Below are positions 35,398 through 44,569 of a DNA stretch of 64,000 bases, in pieces. The notes below the pieces were generated by a model, which saw nothing but the letters and a program-made list of their open reading frames with translations, had not been told where the DNA came from and ran no database searches. Position numbers and translations under genes: made by a program. Origin of the DNA: Bradyrhizobium sp. SZCCT0231. Lineage in GTDB: Bacteria; Pseudomonadota; Alphaproteobacteria; Rhizobiales; Xanthobacteraceae. The DNA is taken from contig NZ_JAFCKP010000001.1 in NCBI RefSeq assembly GCF_018130245.1, positions 434,001 to 498,000 on the forward strand. The letters are read 5' to 3'. How positions within the stretch are numbered: the stretch's first letter is position 1; each line of letters starts with the position of its first letter.

Positions 35398-35747
35398 AAG
35401 ACACCTCATCCGGACTTGCCCCGTTCGTCAGAGCCAAAGATACTCCTCGCGGGCAACCGTGCCAACCTGGCGCGACAGCGTCCGCAGTTGGCCTTAAAGC
35501 GAAGTGGCGGCGCGGGGCGGCTGAGGTCCGCTCATGTCGGCGCAGCGGACGCGATTTGCTCGACCAGAGTTCTTCGCAGTTTGACCCATTGCGGACGTTC
35601 GGCGTTCCCATCGAGACCACATCGACTGGAGCCGACAAGACCTCGAACTCACATCGAGCGCATTGTGAGACTTTGCCAATGGATGGAGTTTGACGCGGTA
35701 CGACGCGGCGTTCAAAATCTCTCCATCGGGAATGGGGCAGTCCTACA
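35398..35747. other. Intergenic stretch with degenerate repeat material
   Basis: 350 bp without a credible gene. Around 35480-35620 it carries a stretch containing TTGACCCATTGCGGACGT, a motif I associate with dispersed Bradyrhizobium repeats that generate spurious small reading frames. The promoter of the DUF418 gene should be at its right end. Confidence 0.5.
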
Positions 35748-37004
35748 ATGATCGACGGAAGCATCAGCTCGCGCACCGCGCCGACGGCGAGTGATGCGCC
35801 TCCGAAGCCTATGAGTCCGTCGGAACGAATCGACGCGATTGACGTGCTGCGGGGCTTGGCCCTGTTCGGCGTGCTCGCTATGAACATCGTGACCATATTT
35901 CGCGTCTCCATCTTCGCGCAGTTCTTGCCGAACGCGGAGCCGGCGTTGCTGCTCGATCGAGCGGTGGCGGCTGTGCTGACGGTCGCCGTCGACTTCAAGG
36001 CGCTTGCGCTGTTCTCGCTGCTGTTCGGCGTCGGCCTAGCCATCCAATTCGAGCGGCTTTCCGGCAACACACAGCGCCTGATCTTGCTCGTGCGCAGGCT
36101 GGCGGTGTTGCTGGCGATTGGCCTGGTGCATCTCTATTTGATCTGGAACGGCGACATTCTGGTCGAATATGCGCTGGCGGGCTTCGTAGTGCTGCCATTC
36201 CTCGGCGGCCCGCTGTGGCTCATGGCGGGTGCAGCCCTGCTGCTCATGGGGCTCTATGTGACCATGCCGCTGTTGCCGTCGATCGTGCCACTGCCGGGTG
36301 CAGCCGGAATGGCCGCTCTTGTCGCGGACGCGACGCGTGCCTATGGCACAGGCGGATTTTTTGATGTGCTCGCGTTCCGGATCCGCGAGGTACCGGCGAT
36401 TTTTCCGCTGCATGTCATGGTCTTTCCGCGGACTGTCGCGCTGTTCCTGGTCGGCGCCTTCGCATGGCGCAGCGGGGTTTTGCGTTGGGCTTCGGCGAAC
36501 CGGCGCCTGCTGTTCGGCGTCGCAACCTTTGGCATTCTTCTCGGCGGCGGATTGAGTCTTGCGGCAGCAGGAAAAGAGTTGTTCGGTTGGCCGTCGCTCG
36601 GGCGCGTGTGTTTCTCGGTGGAACGGCTGGGGGCCGTCGTGTTGGCCTTGGGTTATGCGGCTGCGGTCATCGCCGCTGCGAATTTCTCCGGCGGACGGAG
36701 GCTGCTGGGCTGGGCCGCGCCGCTCGGCCGCATGGCGTTCACCAACTATCTGGCGCAATCCGTGATCTGCGGCTGGATCTTCTACGGCTACGGTCTAGGC
36801 CAATTTGGCCGCCTCGGCGTGACCGCGACACTGGCAATCGGCATTTTCGTGTATGGCGCGCAGGTGGTGTTCAGCGCGTGGTGGCTGCGCCGCTATCGGT
36901 TCGGTCCTGTCGAGTGGCTCTGGCGCTCGTGCATGTATGGGGTACCGCAGCCGATGCGAGCAACGGTCAATTTAGCCATCATGCGCGCGACCATCGCAGA
37001 TTGA
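35748..37004 (+). CDS. DUF418 domain (YeiB-like) membrane protein
   Basis: A 418-residue inner-membrane protein with about 9-10 hydrophobic segments. The N-terminal motif RIDAIDVLRGLALFGVLAMNI and the C-terminal GRMAFTNYLAQSVICGWIFYGYG followed by ...RFGPVEWLWR are typical of the DUF418/YeiB family. The role is unproven; transport or acyl transfer in the membrane has been suggested for relatives. ATG 35748 gives a Ser/Thr-rich 20-residue leader; an internal ATG at 35811 (MSPSERIDAID) is an alternative, as neither has a strong ribosome-binding site. It is the only intact larger gene inside the inverted-repeat-bounded segment. Confidence 0.85.
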   Translation: MIDGSISSRTAPTASDAPPKPMSPSERIDAIDVLRGLALFGVLAMNIVTIFRVSIFAQFLPNAEPALLLDRAVAAVLTVAVDFKALALFSLLFGVGLAIQFERLSGNTQRLILLVRRLAVLLAIGLVHLYLIWNGDILVEYALAGFVVLPFLGGPLWLMAGAALLLMGLYVTMPLLPSIVPLPGAAGMAALVADATRAYGTGGFFDVLAFRIREVPAIFPLHVMVFPRTVALFLVGAFAWRSGVLRWASANRRLLFGVATFGILLGGGLSLAAAGKELFGWPSLGRVCFSVERLGAVVLALGYAAAVIAAANFSGGRRLLGWAAPLGRMAFTNYLAQSVICGWIFYGYGLGQFGRLGVTATLAIGIFVYGAQVVFSAWWLRRYRFGPVEWLWRSCMYGVPQPMRATVNLAIMRATIAD

Positions 37005-37139
37005 TGCTGTTCCACATATCTGCTTCGGAAGCCGCTCAAGCGAGTACGGCTGCTTTTGGCCCATCTCCGACTTAGGGCGAGCGACGCCAACGTGCCGCTA
37101 TAGAGGTGGCGCGGACTCTACAAGAAGTGCAGCGCGGGT

Positions 37140-37155
37140 TTATGAGTACACGCCC
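37140..37155 (-). repeat. Right 16-bp inverted repeat of the 34-37 kb segment
   Basis: TTATGAGTACACGCCC is the exact reverse complement of 34068-34083. The adjacent 37005-37139 is also non-coding and has the look of a dispersed intergenic element (it contains CACGTTGGC-type sequence on the minus strand next to the repeat). Confidence 0.85.
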
Positions 37156-37178
37156 TGGAAACGGTCGGCGCTCGCCGG

Positions 37179-38009
37179 TCACCGAACCATGGTCTCGCGA
37201 TTCCAGGCCTGATAGTCGGGCGAACCTTCGATGCGGATGGGACCATCGTAGCCGTATTCCACCATGTGCACGGTCACATAATCCTCGCCGAAAAAGACGA
37301 CTCCATACGATTGCGGCAGGTCGGACGCACTCAGCAGCGTGGTCTCGGAGAACAGCGGAAAGCTCGCATGATTGGTGCCGCGCAGCGATGAGGCTGGGAC
37401 GCCCGCAACCGAGCCGGCAAGAGGCAAGTGACAATGCCCGAAGAAGACATGGCGGATCTTGGCCCGATACTGGCCGACGAGACGCCGGAACGGCGCTTCG
37501 TCGAGCAGGCGGATCTGGTCGAGGGGACCGAGATGCACCGGCATGGGGTTATGGTGCATGAAGAGCAGGAATGGCCCGTCATGCTCGGCAAGCCGCGCCT
37601 CGAGCCAGCCAAGGCGATCGTCGCAATAGCGGCCGGCGTGCGTTTCCGGATGCGCGGTGTCGAGGAACAGGCAGCGGCCGGCGGCCGTATCGTGCACCCC
37701 CTGGACGAAGCCGTTCTCGTCGGTGAGTTCGGGGAACACGCTCAGGAAGGCGGCGCGTCGGTCGTGGTTGCCAATGCACAGCCGCACCGGCAGCGGATAT
37801 TCGTCGAGGCGCTGCTTGAGCCATTGATAATCGGCGAGATCGCCCCAATCCGAGAGATCGCCGGTGATCACCATCAGTTCAGCGTCATGATGATCCTTCA
37901 GGGCATGCGCAAGCGCCCGCTCGAAATTGGCGCGCGGATCGCGGCCGCCGATGGTCGAGCCAGGCGCGGTCAGGTGAATGTCGCTCAGATGAAGCAGCTT
38001 CATCGCCAT
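37179..38009 (-). CDS. Class III metallophosphodiesterase (GpdQ/CpdA-like)
   Basis: A 276-residue calcineurin-fold phosphoesterase. Metal ligands are all visible: D10 and H12 in LLHLSDIHL, Asp in VITGDLSDWGD, CIGNHDRR, LFMHHNP and the late FGHCHLP. The family includes the glycerophosphodiesterase GpdQ and the cAMP phosphodiesterase CpdA. The gene is 62 bp downstream of a UgpB-type receptor in the same orientation, so it is probably the last gene of the importer operon. That context favours glycerophosphodiesters or another phosphodiester as substrate; this is inference. There is no signal peptide, so cleavage would occur after import. Confidence 0.87.
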   Translation of the reverse strand: MAMKLLHLSDIHLTAPGSTIGGRDPRANFERALAHALKDHHDAELMVITGDLSDWGDLADYQWLKQRLDEYPLPVRLCIGNHDRRAAFLSVFPELTDENGFVQGVHDTAAGRCLFLDTAHPETHAGRYCDDRLGWLEARLAEHDGPFLLFMHHNPMPVHLGPLDQIRLLDEAPFRRLVGQYRAKIRHVFFGHCHLPLAGSVAGVPASSLRGTNHASFPLFSETTLLSASDLPQSYGVVFFGEDYVTVHMVEYGYDGPIRIEGSPDYQAWNRETMVR

Positions 38010-38071
38010 CTCCAGTCATTGGTGCGGCACGGGGCGCCGATGGCGTCCCGTGCCGGTGGATGTCAGGACGC

Positions 38072-39352
38072 TCAGCGTGCCGCGCCGGTGGTCTTCGGCA
38101 GCAGCTTCTGCACGTCCGCGGTCATGTCGGCGAGGACGGCCTCGGGCTCCCTGGCGCGCGCGCCCGAGATGATCGAGTTGAGATGATCCTTGATCACGTC
38201 GGTGATCTTCAGGCCGTTGTCGCCGGGGAAGGCGTACCATTTGGTGAGCAGCGCGAGCTGGCCGACCGCGGTGTAGTTATTGGGGTTCTTGACGTAGAAG
38301 TCCTTCAGATAGACGTCGTTGGCGACCTTGTTCGGCGGCATGTAACCGGTGGTCTCGGCCATGATCGCGGCGCCCTTGGCGCCGGTCCAGAACTTCACCG
38401 CTTCCCAGGCGGCGTCGCGCTTGGCTTTGTCCTTGGCGAGGATCAGCACGACGTTGCCGCCGGCCGGCAGCCTGCCGTTCGGGGAGGCGACGTCCGGGAA
38501 CGGCATCGTCTTCAACGCGAACTTGCCGCCGGTCATCTGCGTGACCTTGTTCAGGTCCGAGGTCGAGGTGACGTGAAAGCCGGTCTTGCCGGCCGCGAAC
38601 GCTGCGCGCATCGACGGCTGGTCGAGATTGGGCATGCCGGCCTCGTTGACGAGCCGCGCGATCATATTGATGGCGAACTTGCCTTCCGCTCCGTCGAACG
38701 CGACCTTGGTCTCGTCGGCATTGAGCATGGTGCCGCCGCGCGCGAAGACCGGCGCTTGCCACAGCCAGTTGCCGGTGATGTCCCAGGCATAGGTGACGCC
38801 GTTGGTGTCGTTGCCGAGCGCCTTGATCTTCCTGGCGAGGGCGATCAGCTCGTCCCAGCGCTTCGGCAGGTTGTTCACGTCGCCGCCGGCCTGCTTCACG
38901 AGATCGAGATTGACGTAGACGATGGGCAGGGAGATCGCGAAGGGCAGGGCGTAGACCTTGCCGCTGGCGGTGCCGATGTCGAACATCGCCTGGTGAAAGC
39001 CCTGCTTGTCGAAATCCTTCTCGGCCGCGATGTAGCCGTCGAGCGCGGCCGGAATGTTCTTGTCGACCAGGACGCGGATGCGGTTCAGGCCCTGGAAGGA
39101 GACATCAGGCATCTGATTGGTGACCGCTTCGCGCAGCACCTTCTGGGTGCCGTCCTCGTAGGATTCGTAAGGCGCCCGCATGGTGACCTTGATCTCCGGG
39201 CGCACCTTGGCGAACTCCTCGGCAATGCGCTTGTGCGTCTCGGTGAACAGCTCCGGATAGGGATATTGCATCACGATCTCGGTCTGGGCCTGCGCGAGCG
39301 CAGATCCGGCCGCGAGCGACAGAGCCGCCGCGGCGATGATGGACTTCAGCAT
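38072..39352 (-). CDS. ABC transporter sugar/glycerol-3-phosphate-type substrate-binding protein
   Basis: A 426-residue periplasmic binding protein starting at ATG 39352 after AGGAG. It has a signal peptide (MLKSIIAAAALSLAAGSALA, cut near QAQ) and the family 1 extracellular solute-binding fold. YPYPELFTETHKRIAEEF, FQGLNRIRVLVDKN and LPFAISLPIVYVN are typical of UgpB-like receptors. The two permeases and the UgpC/MalK-type ATPase upstream complete the importer. Whether the ligand is a sugar, glycerol 3-phosphate or a glycerophosphodiester cannot be read from the sequence. Confidence 0.88.
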   Translation of the reverse strand: MLKSIIAAAALSLAAGSALAQAQTEIVMQYPYPELFTETHKRIAEEFAKVRPEIKVTMRAPYESYEDGTQKVLREAVTNQMPDVSFQGLNRIRVLVDKNIPAALDGYIAAEKDFDKQGFHQAMFDIGTASGKVYALPFAISLPIVYVNLDLVKQAGGDVNNLPKRWDELIALARKIKALGNDTNGVTYAWDITGNWLWQAPVFARGGTMLNADETKVAFDGAEGKFAINMIARLVNEAGMPNLDQPSMRAAFAAGKTGFHVTSTSDLNKVTQMTGGKFALKTMPFPDVASPNGRLPAGGNVVLILAKDKAKRDAAWEAVKFWTGAKGAAIMAETTGYMPPNKVANDVYLKDFYVKNPNNYTAVGQLALLTKWYAFPGDNGLKITDVIKDHLNSIISGARAREPEAVLADMTADVQKLLPKTTGAAR

Positions 39353-39380
39353 GGATAGACTCCTGTTTGAGGTGACGCGG

Positions 39381-40217
39381 TTACTTGATCCCGGTGAGGG
39401 TGATGCCCTCGATGAAGCGGCGCTGGGCAAAGAGGAAGGCGATGACGAGCGGCGCGATGATCACCATCGCCGCGGCCATCAGCGGGCCGTAGCTGGTGCC
39501 GGCCTCGCTGTTGCGGAAATGCGCGACCGCAAGCGGCGGCGTACGCAAGTGCTCGCTGTTGAGCACGATCAGCGGCCAGAAATAGTCGTTCCAATGCGCG
39601 ACCACGGAGAAGATGCCGAAGGCGGTGACGGCCGGGATCGCGGCCGGCAGCATCACCCGCCAGACGATGCCGAATTCGGAGATGCCGTCCATGCGCGCGG
39701 CATCGACGAGATCGTCGGGCACGGTCTTGAAGAACTGGCGCATCAGGAAGATGCCGAAGACCGAGATCGTGAAGGGCAGGACCAGCGCGGCATAGCTGTC
39801 GAGCAGGCCGGCCTTGTGCAGCAGCAGGAAGACGGGGATCGCGGTCGCCTGCGGCGGGATCAGGATCCCGAACAGCACGAGCGCAAACAGCGTCTCGCGG
39901 CCGAGGAAGCGAAGTTTGGCGAGCGCGTAGGCCGCGGGCAGCGCCACCATCACCTGCAGCACGAAGATCGAGACCGTGACGATGACGCCGTTGAGCAGGA
40001 AGCGCAGGAGATTGGCCTTGGCGAAGGCCTCGCGCAGGTTCTCGGCCAGCGCGAACTGGTGCGGGATCAGGTGCAGCTCGCTGGAAAAGATCTCGGTCTG
40101 CGGCTTCGACGCGGTCGAGATCATCCAGATGAAGGGTGCCAGCATGAGCGCGGCGCCCGCGATCAGGAGCACGTGGCGGAGGATCGCCCGGAACGGGATG
40201 GGATGCGCGTTGCTCAT
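39381..40217 (-). CDS. ABC transporter permease (UgpE/MalG type)
   Basis: A 278-residue inner-membrane permease with six predicted helices. The cytoplasmic EAA loop reads DAARMDGISEFGIVWRVMLPA, the contact site for the ATPase. Start ATG 40217 (MSNAHPIPFRAILRH) overlaps the stop of the first permease by 4 bp (ATGA). The C-terminus, FLFAQRRFIEGITLTGIK, is typical of carbohydrate-type importers. It partners the permease at 40214-41164. Confidence 0.92.
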   Translation of the reverse strand: MSNAHPIPFRAILRHVLLIAGAALMLAPFIWMISTASKPQTEIFSSELHLIPHQFALAENLREAFAKANLLRFLLNGVIVTVSIFVLQVMVALPAAYALAKLRFLGRETLFALVLFGILIPPQATAIPVFLLLHKAGLLDSYAALVLPFTISVFGIFLMRQFFKTVPDDLVDAARMDGISEFGIVWRVMLPAAIPAVTAFGIFSVVAHWNDYFWPLIVLNSEHLRTPPLAVAHFRNSEAGTSYGPLMAAAMVIIAPLVIAFLFAQRRFIEGITLTGIK

Positions 40218-41164
40218 GTGTAGTGCACTCCGCGATCGGCGAGCCTCGATTTGATCAGTGTGAGCGCGAGGACGAAGACCAGGAAAACGACGGTGATCGC
40301 CGCGGCGTAGCCCGAGCGGAAGAACTCGAAGCCTTCCGTGTACATGGTGTGGATCAGGACCTCGGTGGATTTCGACGGGCCGCCCTTGGTCAATACGTGC
40401 ACGGTGTCGAACACCTGGAACGAGCGAATGCCGGAGATCACGACGACGAAGGTCGTGACCGGCCCCAGCATCGGCCAGGTCACGAGGCGGAAGCGCGCCC
40501 AGCCGCTCGACGCACCGTCGATCTCGGCCGCCTCGTAGAGCTGCTTGGGGATGGAGACGAGGCCGGCGAGAAACAGCACCATGTTGAAGCCGACCGCCTG
40601 CCAGATGCCGATCGCGCAGAGCGCATAGAGGGCGGTGTTGCGGTCCTGCAGCCAGGCAAAGGCCGGCAGGCCCGCGCTGCGCAACATCCCGTTCACCAGG
40701 CCGAATTGCGGGTGCAGCATGAATTCCCACACCACCGCCATGGCGATCAGGGTCGCCATGACAGGCAGGAAATAGATCGTCCGGTAGAGGCTGCGCAGGC
40801 TGGTGCCGCTCTGGATCAGCAGCGCGATCGCAAGGCCGGCGATCACGGCGCCGGGCACCACGATCACGACGTAAGCCAACGTGTTGCGCAGCGCGGTCCA
40901 GAACACCTTGTCGGCGAACAGGTCCCGGTAATTGCTGAGGCCGATCCAGGAGAAATGCGGCGCGCCGAGCTGATAATCGGTGAAGGAGAGGGCGATCACG
41001 CCGGCGAGCGGACCTAGCAGCATGATCAACATGAGCGCCGCAGCCGGCGTCACCAGGGTGTAAGCGGAGTACGCACGTCGGCTGCCATGGGCCGGCAGCG
41101 TGCGCCTTGTCGCGCGGCTTGCGGGAGCGATGGCCGCGCCGATGGTCATGGAGCCGTCAGACAT
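40214..41164 (-). CDS. ABC transporter permease (UgpA/MalF type)
   Basis: A 316-residue permease with an N-terminal cytoplasmic stretch and six predicted helices. The EAA loop is EAAEIDGASSGWARFRLVTWP, and the later VLTKGGPSKSTEVLIHTMY is the usual UgpA/MalF signature. The start is placed at ATG 41164 (MSDGSMTIG), which overlaps the ATPase stop by 8 bp; ATG 41149 is possible as well. It forms the membrane channel with the next gene. Confidence 0.9.
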   Translation of the reverse strand: MSDGSMTIGAAIAPASRATRRTLPAHGSRRAYSAYTLVTPAAALMLIMLLGPLAGVIALSFTDYQLGAPHFSWIGLSNYRDLFADKVFWTALRNTLAYVVIVVPGAVIAGLAIALLIQSGTSLRSLYRTIYFLPVMATLIAMAVVWEFMLHPQFGLVNGMLRSAGLPAFAWLQDRNTALYALCAIGIWQAVGFNMVLFLAGLVSIPKQLYEAAEIDGASSGWARFRLVTWPMLGPVTTFVVVISGIRSFQVFDTVHVLTKGGPSKSTEVLIHTMYTEGFEFFRSGYAAAITVVFLVFVLALTLIKSRLADRGVHYT

Positions 41165-42308
41165 GGGCGGGCTCACGGATGCGCTCGGCCTGCTCCAGTC
41201 TGATCTCGATCCGTTTCCCGGCCGGATCGAAAATCCGCACCGCATCGGGCGCGAAACCGAAGGCGACGGAACTGGCCATCGCAGGCACATGCCTGACGTC
41301 CGCGAGCCGCGCGATCAGGCGCAGCCCGGCGCCTTCGGTCGCAAGGTGCACGAAGGCTTCGGCACCGAGATTCTCCAGATGGACGACGGATCCGGAGAAC
41401 GGCCCGGCGCCGAGGTCGATCCGCTCCGGGCGGACGCCGACGCGGCAGTCGCCGGCTGCCGCGCTGCATGACAGCTTCAGGGCAGTCCCCAGCACGTCGA
41501 CGCCGCCGTCCTTGCGGATCCGGCCGGGGAGGACGTTGATCTTGGGGCTGCCGATGAATTCGGCAACACGGATATCGCCGGGGTCGTTGTAGATCTCCGC
41601 AGGCGTCCCGGCCTGAATCAACTCACCGCCCATCATGACGGCGATCCGGCTCGACATGGTCATCGCCTCGGCCTGGTCGTGCGTAACGTAGATGAACGTT
41701 GCCTTGAGGCGGCGATGCAGCTCGGCGAGTTCTGCGCGCATGTGGACGCGCAGCTTTGCGTCGAGATTGGAAAGCGGTTCGTCGAACAGAAAGGCCAGCG
41801 GCTCGCGCACCATGGCGCGTCCGACCGCGACGCGCTGCCGCTGTCCGCCGGACAACTGCCCGGGCTTGCGCCGTAGCAATGGGGTGATGTCGAGCTGCTC
41901 GGCGATCCCTGCGACGTCGGCGCGAATGTGCCGTTCCTTGGCGCGTCGGCTCGGCAGCAGCGCACCTAACAGCGGCAGCCGTTCGATCGTGGAGAGGCGC
42001 CGCATCCGCAACGGCACCGCAATGTTGTCGAAGGTGCTCAAATGCGGATAAAGCGCGTAGGATTGGAATACCATTGCGAGGTTGCGCGCGCTCGGGCGAA
42101 TACTGTCCACGGGGCGGCCGTCGATCTGGACCTGGCCGGAATTCTGCGGTTCGAGCCCGGCAATGATGCGGAGCAGGGTCGACTTGCCGCAGCCGGAAGG
42201 ACCGACCAGCGAGATGAACTCGCCGTCCTCGACCCGGAAATCGATGCCCTTCAGGACGTCGGTGCCGTCAAAGGATTTGCGGATTGCGGAAAGTTCGATT
42301 TGCGCCAT
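41157..42308 (-). CDS. ABC transporter ATP-binding protein (UgpC/MalK type)
   Basis: A 383-residue ATPase starting at ATG 42308 (MAQIELSAIRKSF). Walker A is GPSGCGKST, the signature LSGGQRQR, Walker B AFLFDEPLSNLDAK, and the switch His is in VTHDQAEAM. The C-terminal third is a TOBE-type regulatory domain (VGVRPERIDLG). It has an unusual insert between the Q-loop and signature (about residues 100-125, LSTIERLPLLGALLPSRRAK). As first gene of the importer operon, it is divergent from a LysR-type regulator, which likely controls it. Confidence 0.92.
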   Translation of the reverse strand: MAQIELSAIRKSFDGTDVLKGIDFRVEDGEFISLVGPSGCGKSTLLRIIAGLEPQNSGQVQIDGRPVDSIRPSARNLAMVFQSYALYPHLSTFDNIAVPLRMRRLSTIERLPLLGALLPSRRAKERHIRADVAGIAEQLDITPLLRRKPGQLSGGQRQRVAVGRAMVREPLAFLFDEPLSNLDAKLRVHMRAELAELHRRLKATFIYVTHDQAEAMTMSSRIAVMMGGELIQAGTPAEIYNDPGDIRVAEFIGSPKINVLPGRIRKDGGVDVLGTALKLSCSAAAGDCRVGVRPERIDLGAGPFSGSVVHLENLGAEAFVHLATEGAGLRLIARLADVRHVPAMASSVAFGFAPDAVRIFDPAGKRIEIRLEQAERIREPAHV

Positions 42309-42459
42309 GCGCGCTGATCCCCTGCTGGCCCGTTGCGGCGCACGAGGAGTTAAGGAGCGCATCTGACATTCACATAACGGTCAATGGCCATACTTATGGT
42401 CATCCCAGGTTTTGCTTTCGCCGGGTCCGACGGGGAATATCGATCTTGGGGTTCTTGTC

Positions 42460-43359
42460 GTGGCGTTGACGTCGTCGCGCGTCCGCGCGGTCAACGCGGT
42501 ATTCGAGACCGGCAGCTTTGCGGCTGCGGCAAGGCGGCTGGGGGTGTCGCAGCCGGCAGTTGCGCAGCTCGTGCGCGATCTGGAGGCCGAGTTCGCGGTC
42601 GCGCTGTTCGACCGGCATGGCCAGAGCCTGATCGCGACGCCGCTGTGCCGGCGGCTCTACGCTGCAACGAGCCGCATGCAAGCGATCGAGGCGGATGGGC
42701 TGGCCATCCTGCAGCAGCGCGATGAGCTCACGGGGGGTGAGCTTCGCATCGGGCTCGGCAACGCCATGCCGGGCATGGCGCTGATCGCGGCGTTCCGCAA
42801 TCTGTATCCGAAGATCCAGATCAACATCGAGATCGGCAGCTGGTCGGCGATCATGGCCGCGGTGGTCGACCAGCGTGTCGACGTCGCCGTGTTGCCGGAG
42901 GTGCCGCAGGACAACCGCTTCCGGCGCGAGCCCTGCGTCCAGCAGCGCGTCGTTGCGATCTGCCATCCCGTTCACGACCTCAGCCGTGAATCGCGCGTGT
43001 CTATCGCCGGCCTCATGCAATATCCGCTGGTGTTCCGGACCCGGGATTCCGCGACCCAGCGCGCCGTGGACAGGGCGTTTCGCGCCGTCAACCTGCGCGC
43101 CAGTCCGGCGATCATCGTCAACACGCGCGAGGGGATGCTGGAGGCGGTCGCCAATCGGCTTGGTGTCGGCTTTGTCTGGGAGCATGGCTCGAGCCGTATC
43201 GACCGGATCGCGAAGGTGGCGATTGCGGAAATCGAGACGGAGTCGCCCGAATACATCTTCTCGCTGGCCGGCAAACGCGGCAAGCTGGTCGAGCTGTTCT
43301 ACCTGGCCAGAAGTCTTTCGCGCCCGGCCGACGGCGCCGACATCCTGGCCGCGCCCTGA
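42460..43359 (+). CDS. LysR-family transcriptional regulator
   Basis: A 299-residue LysR-type regulator with the N-terminal winged helix-turn-helix (VRAVNAVFETGSFAAAARRLGVSQPAVAQLV) and a two-lobed effector domain after residue 90 (GGELRIGLGNAMPGM). The start is set at GTG 42460, because helix similarity begins directly after it; upstream in-frame starts give unlikely sequence. It is divergent from the importer operon (ATPase start 42308), the usual arrangement for a regulator of its neighbour. The effector may be the imported compound; this is inferred. Confidence 0.88.
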   Translation: MALTSSRVRAVNAVFETGSFAAAARRLGVSQPAVAQLVRDLEAEFAVALFDRHGQSLIATPLCRRLYAATSRMQAIEADGLAILQQRDELTGGELRIGLGNAMPGMALIAAFRNLYPKIQINIEIGSWSAIMAAVVDQRVDVAVLPEVPQDNRFRREPCVQQRVVAICHPVHDLSRESRVSIAGLMQYPLVFRTRDSATQRAVDRAFRAVNLRASPAIIVNTREGMLEAVANRLGVGFVWEHGSSRIDRIAKVAIAEIETESPEYIFSLAGKRGKLVELFYLARSLSRPADGADILAAP

Positions 43360-43577
43360 AGCGGCAGTCGGGTCCGGGGCGTTCCTGCTGCCTTGGGTTG
43401 TGGTGAGCTATTGCGGCAACCGTAATGCTGCGCAGCGGGATGGCAAGATATTTATGTATCTTTGCTCCGGAATTTGGTTACCCGGCCCAAGATGGGCTAT
43501 GCTCCCCACTGCGTCGAGGACAAGAATGAGACGTCGGGAGATGGCATGGGATACCAGCGGCGGACGGGGCTGCATCC

Positions 43578-44405
43578 ATGATGACCTTACCGAGACTGGC
43601 GGCTGAAACCCTGGAGAAGTTACTGGGCTCGTTCATGCGCCGCAGGTACGATGAGGCTTCCGCCAGCATCGTCGAGAGCGCGACCCGCACTGCAATGGAA
43701 TGCATCGGCAACAGCGATGCGCTCTATCACAATATCGAGCATACGATGCTGGTGACGCTGGCCGGCCATTCCATCCTCAGTGGCCGCAGCCTTCATACGC
43801 ATCTGTCGGCCGAAGACTACGTCCACGTCCTGATCGCCTGCCTCGCCCACGACATCGGCTATGTGCGCGGGCTGTTCGAAGAGGATGACGCCGATGGTTT
43901 CGTGATCGACGCGGCCGACACCAAGATCTCGTTGCCGCGCGGTGCATCGGATGCGAGTCTGATGATGTATCACGTCGATCGTTCGAAACTGTATGTGACG
44001 CGGCGGCTGCGGCATATTCCCGGGCTTGATCCGGAGCGCATTGCGCGCGCCATCGAAGGCACCCGTTTCCCGGCCCACGAAGGGCAGGAATATGACGACG
44101 AAGCCTCGATCCTGCGTGCGGCCGACTTCATCGGCCAGCTCGGCGATCCCAACTATCTGCGCAAGGCCAACGCGCTCTATTACGAGTTCGAGGAGGTCGG
44201 CATCAACCGTCAGCTCGGCTACGACTCGCCGGCCGACATCGTGAACCGCTACCCGCAATTCTATTGGAACAGCGTCGCACCGCACATCCAGACCGAGATC
44301 GGTTATCTCAACAAGACCGAGATCGGCCGGCAATGGATCGCCAACCTCTACAGCAACGTGTTTCGCGCCGAACGCGATATCTCGCTGTCCGGTCCGCAGA
44401 AATAG
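43578..44405 (+). CDS. HD-domain metal-dependent phosphohydrolase
   Basis: A 275-residue cytoplasmic protein with an HD domain: H51 and H55 in LYHNIEHTMLV, the HD pair H91-D92 in LAHDIGY, and a distal Asp in RAADFIGQLGD. The YHN-x-x-H pattern resembles that of cyclic nucleotide phosphodiesterases, so a phosphomonoester or cyclic nucleotide may be the substrate. No sensor or synthase domain is attached. Two adjacent ATGs (43578, 43581) could serve as start; the ribosome-binding site is weak. The gene stands alone between a LysR gene and a palindromic repeat. Confidence 0.85.
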   Translation: MMTLPRLAAETLEKLLGSFMRRRYDEASASIVESATRTAMECIGNSDALYHNIEHTMLVTLAGHSILSGRSLHTHLSAEDYVHVLIACLAHDIGYVRGLFEEDDADGFVIDAADTKISLPRGASDASLMMYHVDRSKLYVTRRLRHIPGLDPERIARAIEGTRFPAHEGQEYDDEASILRAADFIGQLGDPNYLRKANALYYEFEEVGINRQLGYDSPADIVNRYPQFYWNSVAPHIQTEIGYLNKTEIGRQWIANLYSNVFRAERDISLSGPQK

Positions 44406-44412
44406 GCTGCGC

Positions 44413-44535
44413 CTTGTAGCCCGGATGGAGCGTAAGCGAAATCCGGGATTCGCGGAGACAGGGTCCCCGCATTGCGCGGAGCCTGTCATCGGGCGGCGCT
44501 TCGCGCCGACCCGTTGGCTCCATGCGGGCTACAAG
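44413..44535. repeat. Palindromic repeat, family D
   Basis: CTTGTAGCCCG (44413-44423) is exactly complementary to CGGGCTACAAG (44525-44535). The interior holds TGGAGCGTAAGCGAAATCC, a common form of Bradyrhizobium intergenic palindromes. Only one copy is in the window. It ends 34 bp before the hydrolase start. Confidence 0.8.
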
Positions 44536-44569
44536 GGCTCTGCGCAACGAGATCATCCGTGAGCCAGCC

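Noticed and set aside
35360-36070. Long minus-strand frame overlapping the DUF418 gene
   Set aside because: It contains NGSNCEELWSSKSRPLRRHE-like sequence that looks like translated dispersed repeat, and it overlaps an intact, recognisable membrane-protein gene.
34068-37155. Complete insertion sequence or composite transposon
   Set aside because: No transposase or recombinase frame is present between the 16-bp inverted repeats, and no target-site duplication was seen outside them.
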